From: Planctomycetaceae bacterium
GTDB taxonomy: Bacteria; Planctomycetota; Planctomycetia; Pirellulales; UBA1268
Assembly (NCBI GenBank): GCA_902629495.1
Contig: CACORA010000015.1
Span: 1-46,406, forward strand
Direction: 5' to 3'
Length of the DNA stretch: 46,406 bases
In this document: positions 27,249-35,955 of the stretch, one piece after another
Layout: the number at the start of each line of letters is the position of its first letter
Numbering within the stretch: the first letter of the stretch is position 1
The notes under the pieces: generated by a model
What the model saw: only the letters and a program-made list of their open reading frames with translations
Database searches by the model: none
What the model was told of the DNA's origin: nothing
Program-made: the position numbers and the translations under genes

Positions 27249-30122
27249 ATGCGACATCAACTCCGTACTGTCCTTCGTTCAGAATTACTCGAAGTACGAA
27301 AAATGCTGGCAGCCGTTGGTATGACCAATGGAGATTTTTCGGAGGGTCTTACGGGATGGACGGTACAGAATACGGAAGCTGCACAAGTTGAGATTATCCA
27401 GGCGGATAACCCAGCCGCACTCTTTACACCAACAGATAATGGTACAGCTGAGATCATTCAGCATGTGGCCGTGCACCCAAACACTCGGTATCGTCTTTCT
27501 TTTTCACTTGCCCAGACAAGTGGTAGTTATGGTTATGCAGGAGTCCGTGGGCATGCTGGACGTTGGTCAGAAATATCGGTTGGTGAAAATAAACCCGGAC
27601 GACATTCACTTGAGTTTGCAACGCTTGAAAACATTTCAGATGTCATTGTATTTGTACAAGTGTATCGACAACAGAATACGCCAGTGACCATTGATGATAT
27701 CTGTCTCGAATTGGCTGATGATCCAATGCCGACTCCAGGTCCGGTGCCACAGCCAATCCCTGCTCCAGAGCCAGAGCCTGGTGTCCCATCAGAACCACCA
27801 GCGATACCACCTCCTGCCGAAAACGAATCACTTCTAAGAAACGGTGATTTTGAGGATGCACTGAATGATTGGAGTGATATCAGCAGTGCAGGCGGAAGAG
27901 CTCAAGTCATCCCAACGGATGCTGGAAATGCATTGCGGCTTGAACCGAGTGCAGATGGAACTGCTGCGCTTCTCCAACAAGTGGATGTTGAACCGGGAAC
28001 GAATTACCGGCTGTCTTTTTCACTGACAAGCGATGGCGGAAGCTACGGCTATGCTGGTGTTCGAGGCCATGCCGGTCGGTGGTCAGAAATATCGGTAGGT
28101 GACAATGTATCTGGATATCAGACAATCGATTTTGCTACTGATGAAAACGTATCTGACGTCACAGTCTTCCTTCAGGCATATCGTCAGCAGACCGCGCCAA
28201 TTATCATCGATGATATTCTTCTTGAACGTGCTACAAACATGCCCGCACCGGAACCAGTTGTTCCACCAGCTGCACCACCAATCGATCCTCCAGCAACCCC
28301 TCCACTAGTGGAGCTTCCTCCACGAGTTGATGGTAACTTTGTTCGAAACGGTGACTTCTCCTATGGTGATCTGTCAGGATGGCAGCAGTCAGGTCCAGCA
28401 GGAGCAGCCATGCTGCAAGATGGTGTTTTGCAACTCACGGCGACTCCAGATGAAACTGTTCGTGTTGAACAAATGATTACCGGGCTCCAACCAAAGACAC
28501 GATACAGTTTTGCGGTGAGAGTTCGTTCAACCGAAGGTGCATGGGCTTCATTTGGTGTTGATGCTGGCACACAGTATGCAAAAACAAATTCAGCAACAGG
28601 AGATGAATGGCAGGAAAAACGTTTTTCATTCTATACCGCTACTGACAGCACGCAGGTGAGATTATTTGTAGAGAGTTACCAAGGTCAACCAGGCCCGGTA
28701 TTCTTTGATGACCTTCGAATCGTAGACTCCAAGCTTATTCCAGTACAACCACCTTCTGGAGGTTGGCCGAAACTGCCAGCACCACGAGCGCTCGTCAATC
28801 CAGGTGAGGAGATGCTTGTGAATGCCATTTTCGATGAAGGCCTTTCTAGTTGGGTAAGTGACCATGCTGAAAGAAACGCTGATGGCTCAGTGACGCTTGC
28901 TGCAACGGCTGATGAGTCCGCGCGACTTGTACAGGACATTCCTTTTGCACTCGCCCCTGACACAGCATATAGCCTTGAAGCTGTTGTCAGTGGTGGAGGA
29001 CCTGGTGCATCCATTTCGGTGAGTGGCCGCAATGGTCTTGCAGCATCATTGCAGTTAGACGACGCCCCTTCTCGCACAGTCGTTGTGCCTTTCACAACAT
29101 CGTCTGGCTATGAAACTGTTCGAGTGATGCTCGAGCAGTATAAGGCAAGTCCGGGAAACCTTACGATTGAATCAGTATCACTGATCGCTCAAGGAGGTGA
29201 ATGGATTGATACCCCGCAGCCGATACCAACGCCAATGACGGAAGTCTTCTATGACGACTTCAGTGGACCGCTCGATCCAGAACGCTGGCTCATTGTTGAC
29301 AAGGCATGGGGTGGAGACAACGGTGGGCTTGTTCCGGAGAATGTTGAACTCTCAGATGGCAAGCTTCTGCTTCGTGCCAATGGTGATCAATACACAGGAG
29401 ACGTTGTGGGGCATGGCGATCGTACCACGCGAGTTGGTGCGGGAATTGCAACACGTGACTACTATGCTTCCGGTCGTTATGAAGTGAGAGCTCGAATCCC
29501 ACAAGTTCTTGGAGCAGCCTCTGCATTCTGGACATTCCATTACATTGAGTATGGACCAAATGATGAAGGTTTCTGGGAGGAACCGAACAAAATCCGGAAC
29601 TCGGAAATTGATTGGGAGTTTCCCACCGCCCTCCAAACGGGTGAGGAGAATGATCCCATCTCGTATGACTTTGCACGGGTTAATAGCTGGGGCGGAAAAC
29701 TCGGGGGTGAAGGAGCCCATCACCCAGGACGAGTTGAGATTATCAATGATGGTGAGTACCACACGTATACAATTGACTGGCATTCAGGGGGTGATGGTGA
29801 GCAGCCGCGGGTTGTCTGGCTTATTGACGGTGAAGAAGTTTATCGACATGAAGGGAATGACTTTGGTCAAGACAACATTCCCTTTCGGGCATCTCGCTTT
29901 TGGTTAGGTATCTGGTTTCCAGCAGCGGGTTTTATTGAGCAGGTGGAAGGCCAACCGATAGAGCGAGTTGGTTGGGCTGGAGATCCTGAATTTGATCAGG
30001 CGACTCTGGAGATTGACTGGATCCGGATCACTCCGTTCAACGAAGAAGCCGACAGATATGAGCCCGAAACATGGCCCAATGGTTTCTATGCAACGCCGGA
30101 CGAGTATCCAACCGTTGAGTAG
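27249..30122 (+). CDS. Multimodular GH16 glycoside hydrolase with four carbohydrate-binding-like modules
   Basis: A 957-residue protein. Four jelly-roll carbohydrate-binding-like modules open with NGDF or a variant: about residues 27-158, 198-330, 360-495 and 520-655. Modules 1 and 2 are near-duplicates (both contain YGYAGVRGHAGRWSEISVG); Pro/Glu-rich linkers join 1-2 and 2-3. The C-terminal GH16 domain (about 660-950) cleaves beta-1,3/1,4 glycans or galactans. Its catalytic signature is E786-I-D788-W-E790, the ExDxE form without beta-bulge used by lichenase/XET-like enzymes, not the ExDxxE of agarases and laminarinases. The ATG at 27249 has GGAGG 8 nt upstream. No signal peptide is visible despite the extracellular design, so secretion is unexplained. 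It shares its promoter interval with the sulfatase run. Confidence 0.88.
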   Translation: MRHQLRTVLRSELLEVRKMLAAVGMTNGDFSEGLTGWTVQNTEAAQVEIIQADNPAALFTPTDNGTAEIIQHVAVHPNTRYRLSFSLAQTSGSYGYAGVRGHAGRWSEISVGENKPGRHSLEFATLENISDVIVFVQVYRQQNTPVTIDDICLELADDPMPTPGPVPQPIPAPEPEPGVPSEPPAIPPPAENESLLRNGDFEDALNDWSDISSAGGRAQVIPTDAGNALRLEPSADGTAALLQQVDVEPGTNYRLSFSLTSDGGSYGYAGVRGHAGRWSEISVGDNVSGYQTIDFATDENVSDVTVFLQAYRQQTAPIIIDDILLERATNMPAPEPVVPPAAPPIDPPATPPLVELPPRVDGNFVRNGDFSYGDLSGWQQSGPAGAAMLQDGVLQLTATPDETVRVEQMITGLQPKTRYSFAVRVRSTEGAWASFGVDAGTQYAKTNSATGDEWQEKRFSFYTATDSTQVRLFVESYQGQPGPVFFDDLRIVDSKLIPVQPPSGGWPKLPAPRALVNPGEEMLVNAIFDEGLSSWVSDHAERNADGSVTLAATADESARLVQDIPFALAPDTAYSLEAVVSGGGPGASISVSGRNGLAASLQLDDAPSRTVVVPFTTSSGYETVRVMLEQYKASPGNLTIESVSLIAQGGEWIDTPQPIPTPMTEVFYDDFSGPLDPERWLIVDKAWGGDNGGLVPENVELSDGKLLLRANGDQYTGDVVGHGDRTTRVGAGIATRDYYASGRYEVRARIPQVLGAASAFWTFHYIEYGPNDEGFWEEPNKIRNSEIDWEFPTALQTGEENDPISYDFARVNSWGGKLGGEGAHHPGRVEIINDGEYHTYTIDWHSGGDGEQPRVVWLIDGEEVYRHEGNDFGQDNIPFRASRFWLGIWFPAAGFIEQVEGQPIERVGWAGDPEFDQATLEIDWIRITPFNEEADRYEPETWPNGFYATPDEYPTVE
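27327..28240 (+). repeat. Tandem duplicated carbohydrate-binding-like modules in GH16 protein
   Basis: The module at about 27327-27722 and that at about 27840-28240 match over their whole length, with the identical block YGYAGVRGHAGRWSEISVG and a Pro-rich linker after each. They look like a recent in-gene duplication; modules 3 and 4 are more distant. Confidence 0.7.
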
Positions 30123-30205
30123 ATGGTGTGAAGGAAGGATCAGTCCAAATCAACAGAATTCAAAGAACTGCTGATCTTCATCCATGAGGGCAGGGATTTT
30201 CAAAG

Positions 30206-30586
30206 TTATTGTTGCTGGGCTGGCGGGATATCTTGTCCAGGAAGGAAATAAGACCAATAACCAACAGAAGCTCCACCCACAATGAGTATTCCAATCAGAA
30301 ATGATTGCATGGCATAGTGGCGGACGGCAGGTGTATAGAGATGCTCATAGCCAGAGTCAGTCTTATTTCGTGCCGTCGTGATTCGCCAGAGTCCACTCAG
30401 TGGGCCGGCCACAAGCAAGAGAAATCCTATTTCTACTTTCAAAGTGAAAACAGGCTCTCGTTGAATATAGGCAAGGAGCCCAATGGTCAAAGTGACAACA
30501 ATTGCTTGTAAAGAGATGACGTCACGAAAAGAGTTTTCTGGTTTCGGAGGAGTCAGGCGGGAATCAGGCAGACGAGTGGTTGTCAT
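30206..30586 (-). CDS. Small membrane protein, unknown function
   Basis: A 126-residue protein with three hydrophobic segments (about 25-41, 51-67 and 93-115) and short charged ends; TTARNKTDSGYEHLY lies between the second and third. I do not recognise a family. It converges with the GH16 gene (83 nt between stops) and diverges from the FHA-ABC gene. Good hydrophobicity pattern and an ATG start make it a likely real gene. Confidence 0.6.
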   Translation of the reverse strand: MTTTRLPDSRLTPPKPENSFRDVISLQAIVVTLTIGLLAYIQREPVFTLKVEIGFLLLVAGPLSGLWRITTARNKTDSGYEHLYTPAVRHYAMQSFLIGILIVGGASVGYWSYFLPGQDIPPAQQQ

Positions 30587-30994
30587 GGGAAATACATCAA
30601 ACGTGTATGTGTTCTTGGATGGCTGTTAATGTCAATCTACTTGAGCACGTCTTCTGGGACCGAGAGCATATGGATTGTATGTTTATACAACCATAAGACA
30701 TACAAAGAGTGTGCAAAAGAACAGTTAAGAAATCACCTATTTTTATGCAAAAAGAATTCCTCGTTTCGGTTTGTCATCACGCAAGAGTGTATTGGTGCGA
30801 AAGTTGTGTGTGGAGCTGGGATGAATAACCGTTTACGGCCGTATGATCGTTACGAAATGTACGAAAAATACACGTTTATTTATATTTGATTTGGAAAAAG
30901 TGGCATGACGAGCGGTTCACAGTAGCATTGGAAGAATCAGCACCTGTTGGCCCGACAGTCGTTGAATCATCGTTGGGGCATACTCTGGTTCAGA
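30587..30994. other. Intergenic region, membrane protein / FHA-ABC
   Basis: About 400 bp of divergent upstream sequence. It contains a near-perfect inverted repeat at 30670-30694 and an 86-codon open frame (30629-30889) without family similarity or ribosome site, which I do not count as a gene. Confidence 0.5.
30670..30694. repeat. Inverted repeat with one-base bulge
   Basis: ATGG-a-TTGTAT pairs with ATACAA-CCAT around a GTTT spacer: 10 bp with one bulged A. It lies in the divergent interval, so it may be an operator or leader hairpin for either neighbour. Confidence 0.4.
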
Positions 30995-33871
30995 ATGGCT
31001 ATGTCATCCAATTCTAAAAAAAACAATACGGAGCAGATGAAAGATCGTATTGTGCTCATTGGTCGTGGGCCGAACAACGATATTGTTCTTCGGAATCCAA
31101 GTGTGTCTATTCGGCATGCCAGAGTAGTTGTGAATAAGGATGGCCTGCTACTCGAAGACCTTGGCAGTCGGAATGGAACATTTGTTGGTTCACCTCCCAA
31201 ACGAATAAGCAGTCAAGCAATAACTCTTGGTGAACCGCTTACGTTTGGTGATGCACTCTTGCCTGCCAATGCGCTCAAAGACTGTCTTGAGCGAACGCAG
31301 GCACGGTCATCTTCAAAAGAATTGATTCATCTTGAAGATGAGGCACTCGTTACCTTTGGTCGCGGACACAAAGCAGGTGTCGCCATTGAACAGCCACTTG
31401 TATCTTCACTGCATGCGTCTGTGTCCGTTGATCGCGGCAAAGTAGTTGTTCGTGACCTTGGCAGCATGACTGGAACGTTTGTCAACGGAACACGGATCGG
31501 TGGAGCTGTTGAGATTGATCCAGGTGCACTCGTACAAATTGCTGATCAACGGTATCGTCTTGCGGGCGATGCACGAACGCTTGAGCCTGTTGATACGAGC
31601 TTCGATGCGATTGAAACAGTTGGTGTTGAAATCTCAACAGGACACGGTCATCGTCAAAAGAAGCTCCTTGAAGATGTTTCACTTGTTATTCAACCAGGTG
31701 AACTTGTTGCTGTCATGGGGCCAAGTGGTGCTGGGAAAAGCACTCTTCTGTCCATTGTGAATGGTCAGGCTATTCCTTCACGTGGACAAGTTGTTATTGG
31801 CGGGCTTGATCTTCATGACCACTTTGAATTATTTCGTGGTCGGATTGGATTTGTTCCGCAGGATGATATCCTGCATGCAGATCTTACGGTCTGGCAAGCA
31901 CTTTGGTATGCCGCACGCCTCAGGCTTCCTGCAGATACCAGCGAGGATGAGATTGCCAATCGAATCACACATGTGATTTCCCAGCTCGGCCTCGAGGGAA
32001 CAGAACACACGCGTGTTGGAGACCAACGCAAAAGAGGTGTGAGTGGTGGGCAGCGAAAGCGCGTTAATCTTGCGATGGAGTTGCTTACAGATCCACCTAT
32101 TCTCGTGTTGGATGAACCAACCTCTGGGTTATCAAGTACCGATGCGTTAGCCGTGATCGCATTACTCAGAACACTTGCAAATTCTGGTAAGACAATCATC
32201 GTAACGATTCACCAGCCCAGCCTTGATGCGTATCAGTTGTTCGATGCGGTTGCTGTCATTGCGCGAGACACGTCAACCCATGAGATTGGCCGTCTTGCTT
32301 ATTTTGGCAGGGCATGGCCTGATGCCGTTGAGTTTTTTGAACCGAGTCAGCCGGGCGCGCAGGCACCGACCAATGTGGATGGCTTGTTGCGTGGGCTAAG
32401 TACAAAACCAGTCCTACGATGGGTGCATGCGTGGCAGGAGTCAGCCTCTCGATCAATATGGGTTGATGGTCGTGCTGGAGACTGTCCAGAGAGCAAGGGG
32501 CATCAAGCACGTCTTCGTCCGAAGTCGGTGGCACAGTTCATGCAGTGGAAGACGCTCGTACGACGAAGTATTGCTGTCAAGATTGCAGATCGCTGGAACA
32601 CCCTTGTGCTTTTTGCTCAGGCGCCAGTGATTGCTGGATTGATCGCAGCAGTTTTTTCTGGTGTTCTTCGTTCGACTCCCACGCTTGAAACATGGGCCCG
32701 TTCGGGACTTGATATGGCCACAACAATGTTTGTTGTCGCGCTTGCCGCAATCTGGTTTGGTTGTTCGGGAACGGCACGAGAAATTGTCAACGAATGGCCG
32801 GTCTATCGACGAGAGCGCATGGTTGGCCTTTCAGTCATTTCATACCTCAGTTCAAAAGTGGCGATTCTTATTCTCCTGACAGTCCTTCAAACGATTATGC
32901 TTGTAACAATCGTTGGATGGGGGTGTGGCCTTCAGGGGTCCACATGGCATCACTGGATGATGCTTGAGTTGGCTGCCCTTGCTGGAGGAGCCATTGGACT
33001 TGTGGTATCAGCAAGTCTTAATACGTCCGAAGCAGCAGCTGGTGTTTTACCCGTGTTGCTCCTTCCGATGATTGTGCTTGGGGGCATTCTCGTTCCGGTC
33101 ATGAACCTTCCGTCAGCAGTCCAGCCAGTTGCATCCGTGATGCCATCAAGGTGGGCCTTTGAAGGCCTTGTTGTTCCAGAAGCGATGGCACGGCCACGGA
33201 TCCGTCAGTCGTCTGAGCAGGTCTCTTCGCGTGACGCTGATATACAAGGAACAGAATCTACAGTGTCTGATGTTGATCCATCACAGACGTCACCCTTTCG
33301 GTTTGTTGCAGGTCGACGTTCAACATTTCTTTTACCTGGGCGACGACGCATTGCAGAAGAGTTGCAGAAAGCGGCGAAGGCAGCTGAATCAAAACTGCAG
33401 CAGGCACAGAAGGATGCTGATCGAAAGGCAAAAGAGGTTGAAAGCAAGGTTCGCCGTGATGTTGAGATGAAGTCAAAAGAAATGCAGGCCTCTCTCGATC
33501 AGATGAAAGCAGAGTACGAGGCCCGCTCAAAGCAGCTGAACGAAGAAGTTGAAGCAAAAGTGCAGGACAAAGTAGAAAAGGCAAATGCTGAAATTGAGAA
33601 ACGTTTGAAAGCGATTCAGAAATCCATGAATCATGAACGAGATGAGATGAAAAAAAGTTTTGAGCAGCTCAAAACAGGCGGTGGAATGCAACTGATTCCA
33701 GCAGCAGCAAACGTGAAGAATGCTGATATTGATATGGCAGAACGGTTTTTTCCAAAGGGGACTCGTCGTGCCAATGCTGGAATACCAATGATCATTCTGA
33801 GCGGACTATTTGGGATTGGGGTCATGATTACGGGAATTATTCTGAGACGTCGGGACAATGTTGGTCGGTGA
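30995..33871 (+). CDS. FHA-FHA-ABC transporter (ABCG-like) with coiled-coil loop
   Basis: A 958-residue fusion. FHA1 (about 19-90) has LIGRGPNNDI and LGSRNGTFV, FHA2 (about 118-190) has TFGRGHKAGV and LGSMTGTFVNG; both bind phosphothreonine in known members. The ABC ATPase (about 206-440) has Walker A GPSGAGKST at 242-250, Q-loop FVPQDD, signature VSGGQRKRV at 349, Walker B VLDEPTSGL and switch HQPS. Five membrane segments follow (about 535-730), then a predicted coiled coil of about 110 residues (784-893) and a last membrane segment (929-949). This order puts the coiled coil in the outer loop before helix six. ATG 30995 or 31001 is chosen; a TTG at 30947 lacks support. A Ser/Thr kinase gene follows directly. 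Confidence 0.88.
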   Translation: MAMSSNSKKNNTEQMKDRIVLIGRGPNNDIVLRNPSVSIRHARVVVNKDGLLLEDLGSRNGTFVGSPPKRISSQAITLGEPLTFGDALLPANALKDCLERTQARSSSKELIHLEDEALVTFGRGHKAGVAIEQPLVSSLHASVSVDRGKVVVRDLGSMTGTFVNGTRIGGAVEIDPGALVQIADQRYRLAGDARTLEPVDTSFDAIETVGVEISTGHGHRQKKLLEDVSLVIQPGELVAVMGPSGAGKSTLLSIVNGQAIPSRGQVVIGGLDLHDHFELFRGRIGFVPQDDILHADLTVWQALWYAARLRLPADTSEDEIANRITHVISQLGLEGTEHTRVGDQRKRGVSGGQRKRVNLAMELLTDPPILVLDEPTSGLSSTDALAVIALLRTLANSGKTIIVTIHQPSLDAYQLFDAVAVIARDTSTHEIGRLAYFGRAWPDAVEFFEPSQPGAQAPTNVDGLLRGLSTKPVLRWVHAWQESASRSIWVDGRAGDCPESKGHQARLRPKSVAQFMQWKTLVRRSIAVKIADRWNTLVLFAQAPVIAGLIAAVFSGVLRSTPTLETWARSGLDMATTMFVVALAAIWFGCSGTAREIVNEWPVYRRERMVGLSVISYLSSKVAILILLTVLQTIMLVTIVGWGCGLQGSTWHHWMMLELAALAGGAIGLVVSASLNTSEAAAGVLPVLLLPMIVLGGILVPVMNLPSAVQPVASVMPSRWAFEGLVVPEAMARPRIRQSSEQVSSRDADIQGTESTVSDVDPSQTSPFRFVAGRRSTFLLPGRRRIAEELQKAAKAAESKLQQAQKDADRKAKEVESKVRRDVEMKSKEMQASLDQMKAEYEARSKQLNEEVEAKVQDKVEKANAEIEKRLKAIQKSMNHERDEMKKSFEQLKTGGGMQLIPAAANVKNADIDMAERFFPKGTRRANAGIPMIILSGLFGIGVMITGIILRRRDNVGR

Positions 33872-33934
33872 GTGGTAGACTGTGGTGGACGTTCACGCAG
33901 TGCTCTCTGCGTTGTGGAAGAGAACCAAAACGCC

Positions 33935-35935
33935 ATGGATGATAAGGACACCTACTCAGAATCAAGCCCATCGGAAGGCATTCCGTCTACGGTTGTGGCG
34001 ATTACCGAGATTCTCATCAACCGGCCTTTGGGTCGGGGAGGAATTGGTGAGGTGTATGTTGCCAATGATCGAGCCACAGGTCGATCGATGGCAGTTAAGT
34101 TTCTCCGGGCAACCGCGGCCAATGAATCGTCGTGTCGAGATGCCTTTGTCTTTGAAGCCCAGGTGACAAGCCAACTGGAACATCCAAATATCGTTCCAGT
34201 CTACGTCACCGGTACAACAGAAGATGAGAAGCCTTTTTATGCGATGAGGCTTATTCCCGGTCGAACGCTCGATTCTGCCATTCATGATGTGCAGAGTCAT
34301 AAAAAGGAGCGAGATGCATCAGATCATCACTTCCGGCAGACCGCTTTATTGAGTCAATTCGCACTCGTTTGTAAGGCAATTGCCTATGCACATGATCGCG
34401 GGGTTGTTCATCGTGATATCAAGCCAGCCAATATCATGTTGGGACGATTTGGTGAAGTTGTTGTCCTTGATTGGGGATTAGCAGCTCGTGTTGCTCGAGA
34501 TGAAAAAGCACGATCAAGTGGAGAAGAGAGCGTACTGATGCCCACCGCAGTGCTTGATTCCCTCACTCAGCCGACCCGATCATTTTCTGGAACGCCAGCC
34601 TATATGAGTCCAGAGCAGCATGATGGAAGCAGGTATGTTGGTGCATCAAGCGATATCTATGGTCTTGGCGCGACCCTGTATCATCTTCTCACGGGTCAAC
34701 CACCGTATGCCGGTCAAGTTGTATTGATACGAGAAAGCGTACTTGCTGGTAAACTGGTTCCCCCAACCAAGGTCAAACGAGGCATTTCACCTGCCATTGA
34801 ATCGGTGTGTTTGAAGGCAATGGCTCAAGATCCTGCAGACCGGTATGAGTCCCCACTGGAATTGGCAGAGGATATTGAGCATTATCTGGCTGACCTTCCT
34901 GTATCGGCATATCGCGAGCCAGTCCTTCGTAAAGTCGCACGTTGGAGTCGACGACATCGAAAACTTGCACAACTGGGTATTGTGTCATTAGCGTTACTTT
35001 TGGTGCTCGCTGCGAGTTCGGCTATCCTCCTCAAAAAGATGGCAACCGAAGAGCAGGAAGCTCGTCAAACAGCCTTATCGATGGCTGCAAAACTCGCCGC
35101 TGGTACGGCTGCCCTTCAGGTTGATTCTCGATGGAGAATGCTCGAGCACGAAGCTCAGAACCAATCGCTTATGGAGGCGCTTTCAGTATCTGTTCCGTCG
35201 GATGGCGTACCTGAATCTCAATGGATTCAGGTACAAGCAATCCTAGATGACATTGCATTTGCCAATAGGGAAGCAGTTGATGCTGAATGTTGGGCGGTCT
35301 GTGACGCAAAAGGCGTGCAGATTGCCCGTTCACCGCCTGGTTCAACCATTGGAAAACGTTTTTCTCATCGGGATTACTTCCACGGCGGAAATCAAGATCT
35401 TCCTGCAGGCACCCCATCCCGACCAATCAGAGAGTCGCATCGGTCAACCGTCTACAAAAGTATGACAACGGGCACGTTGAAGGTTGCCTTCTCCACACCT
35501 ATCTGGAATGCTCCATCAGATGCTGGCAATAAGCAATGTCTGGGTGTTTTGATGATGACGTTTGATGTTGGTGTATTATTTCATTCACTCAATGGTATTG
35601 GCGAGTGGAATGCTTCGAACAAGCCGTTTGCAGTAGCAGTCATCGACCTTCGTGACGATAGTATTGATGGTGAACCGCTTGGCGGTCTCATTCTGGAAAA
35701 TCCAAATCTTGATGGAGGTGATGTTGCGATTGAGGCACAGGATGTAAGAGCTGATCCATTGATAGTCGAGCGATTAAGAAGGGCAGCGGCTCAATCGCCA
35801 CAGAAAGTGACAGCCATTGATATTGGGGGTGCGTCGCAGCGTATTGCTGCAGCTGAGCCAATTATTATTCCTGGACGACCATCAGACCTTGCGAATGTCG
35901 GCTGGGCCGTGCTGGTGCAGGAGCGACAGGATTAA
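33935..35935 (+). CDS. Membrane Ser/Thr protein kinase with extracytoplasmic Cache-like sensor
   Basis: A 666-residue receptor-type kinase. Pkn2-like catalytic domain (about 28-320): GRGGIGEV glycine loop at 33-40, AVKFL with K55, VVHRDIKPANIML with HRD at 159-161, LDWGLA with D179 in a DWG variant of DFG, and GTPAYMSPEQ. One transmembrane segment (about 345-366) is followed by a Cache-like outer domain holding GKRFSHRDYFHGG and LMMTFDVGVLF. It probably senses a small ligand outside and phosphorylates cytosolic partners such as the FHA domains of the gene before it. A GTG directly after the previous stop (33872) is an alternative start; the ATG at 33935 is preferred. Confidence 0.9.
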   Translation: MDDKDTYSESSPSEGIPSTVVAITEILINRPLGRGGIGEVYVANDRATGRSMAVKFLRATAANESSCRDAFVFEAQVTSQLEHPNIVPVYVTGTTEDEKPFYAMRLIPGRTLDSAIHDVQSHKKERDASDHHFRQTALLSQFALVCKAIAYAHDRGVVHRDIKPANIMLGRFGEVVVLDWGLAARVARDEKARSSGEESVLMPTAVLDSLTQPTRSFSGTPAYMSPEQHDGSRYVGASSDIYGLGATLYHLLTGQPPYAGQVVLIRESVLAGKLVPPTKVKRGISPAIESVCLKAMAQDPADRYESPLELAEDIEHYLADLPVSAYREPVLRKVARWSRRHRKLAQLGIVSLALLLVLAASSAILLKKMATEEQEARQTALSMAAKLAAGTAALQVDSRWRMLEHEAQNQSLMEALSVSVPSDGVPESQWIQVQAILDDIAFANREAVDAECWAVCDAKGVQIARSPPGSTIGKRFSHRDYFHGGNQDLPAGTPSRPIRESHRSTVYKSMTTGTLKVAFSTPIWNAPSDAGNKQCLGVLMMTFDVGVLFHSLNGIGEWNASNKPFAVAVIDLRDDSIDGEPLGGLILENPNLDGGDVAIEAQDVRADPLIVERLRRAAAQSPQKVTAIDIGGASQRIAAAEPIIIPGRPSDLANVGWAVLVQERQD

Positions 35936-35955
35936 GAGTCTGGGTACACAGGTCG

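Noticed and set aside
27249..30122. Agarase or carrageenase
   Set aside because: The active-site motif is ExDxE, not ExDxxE; the sulfatase context alone does not justify the name.
30629..30889. 86-codon open frame as a gene
   Set aside because: No ribosome site, no recognisable family, and it covers the inverted repeat of a promoter-like interval.
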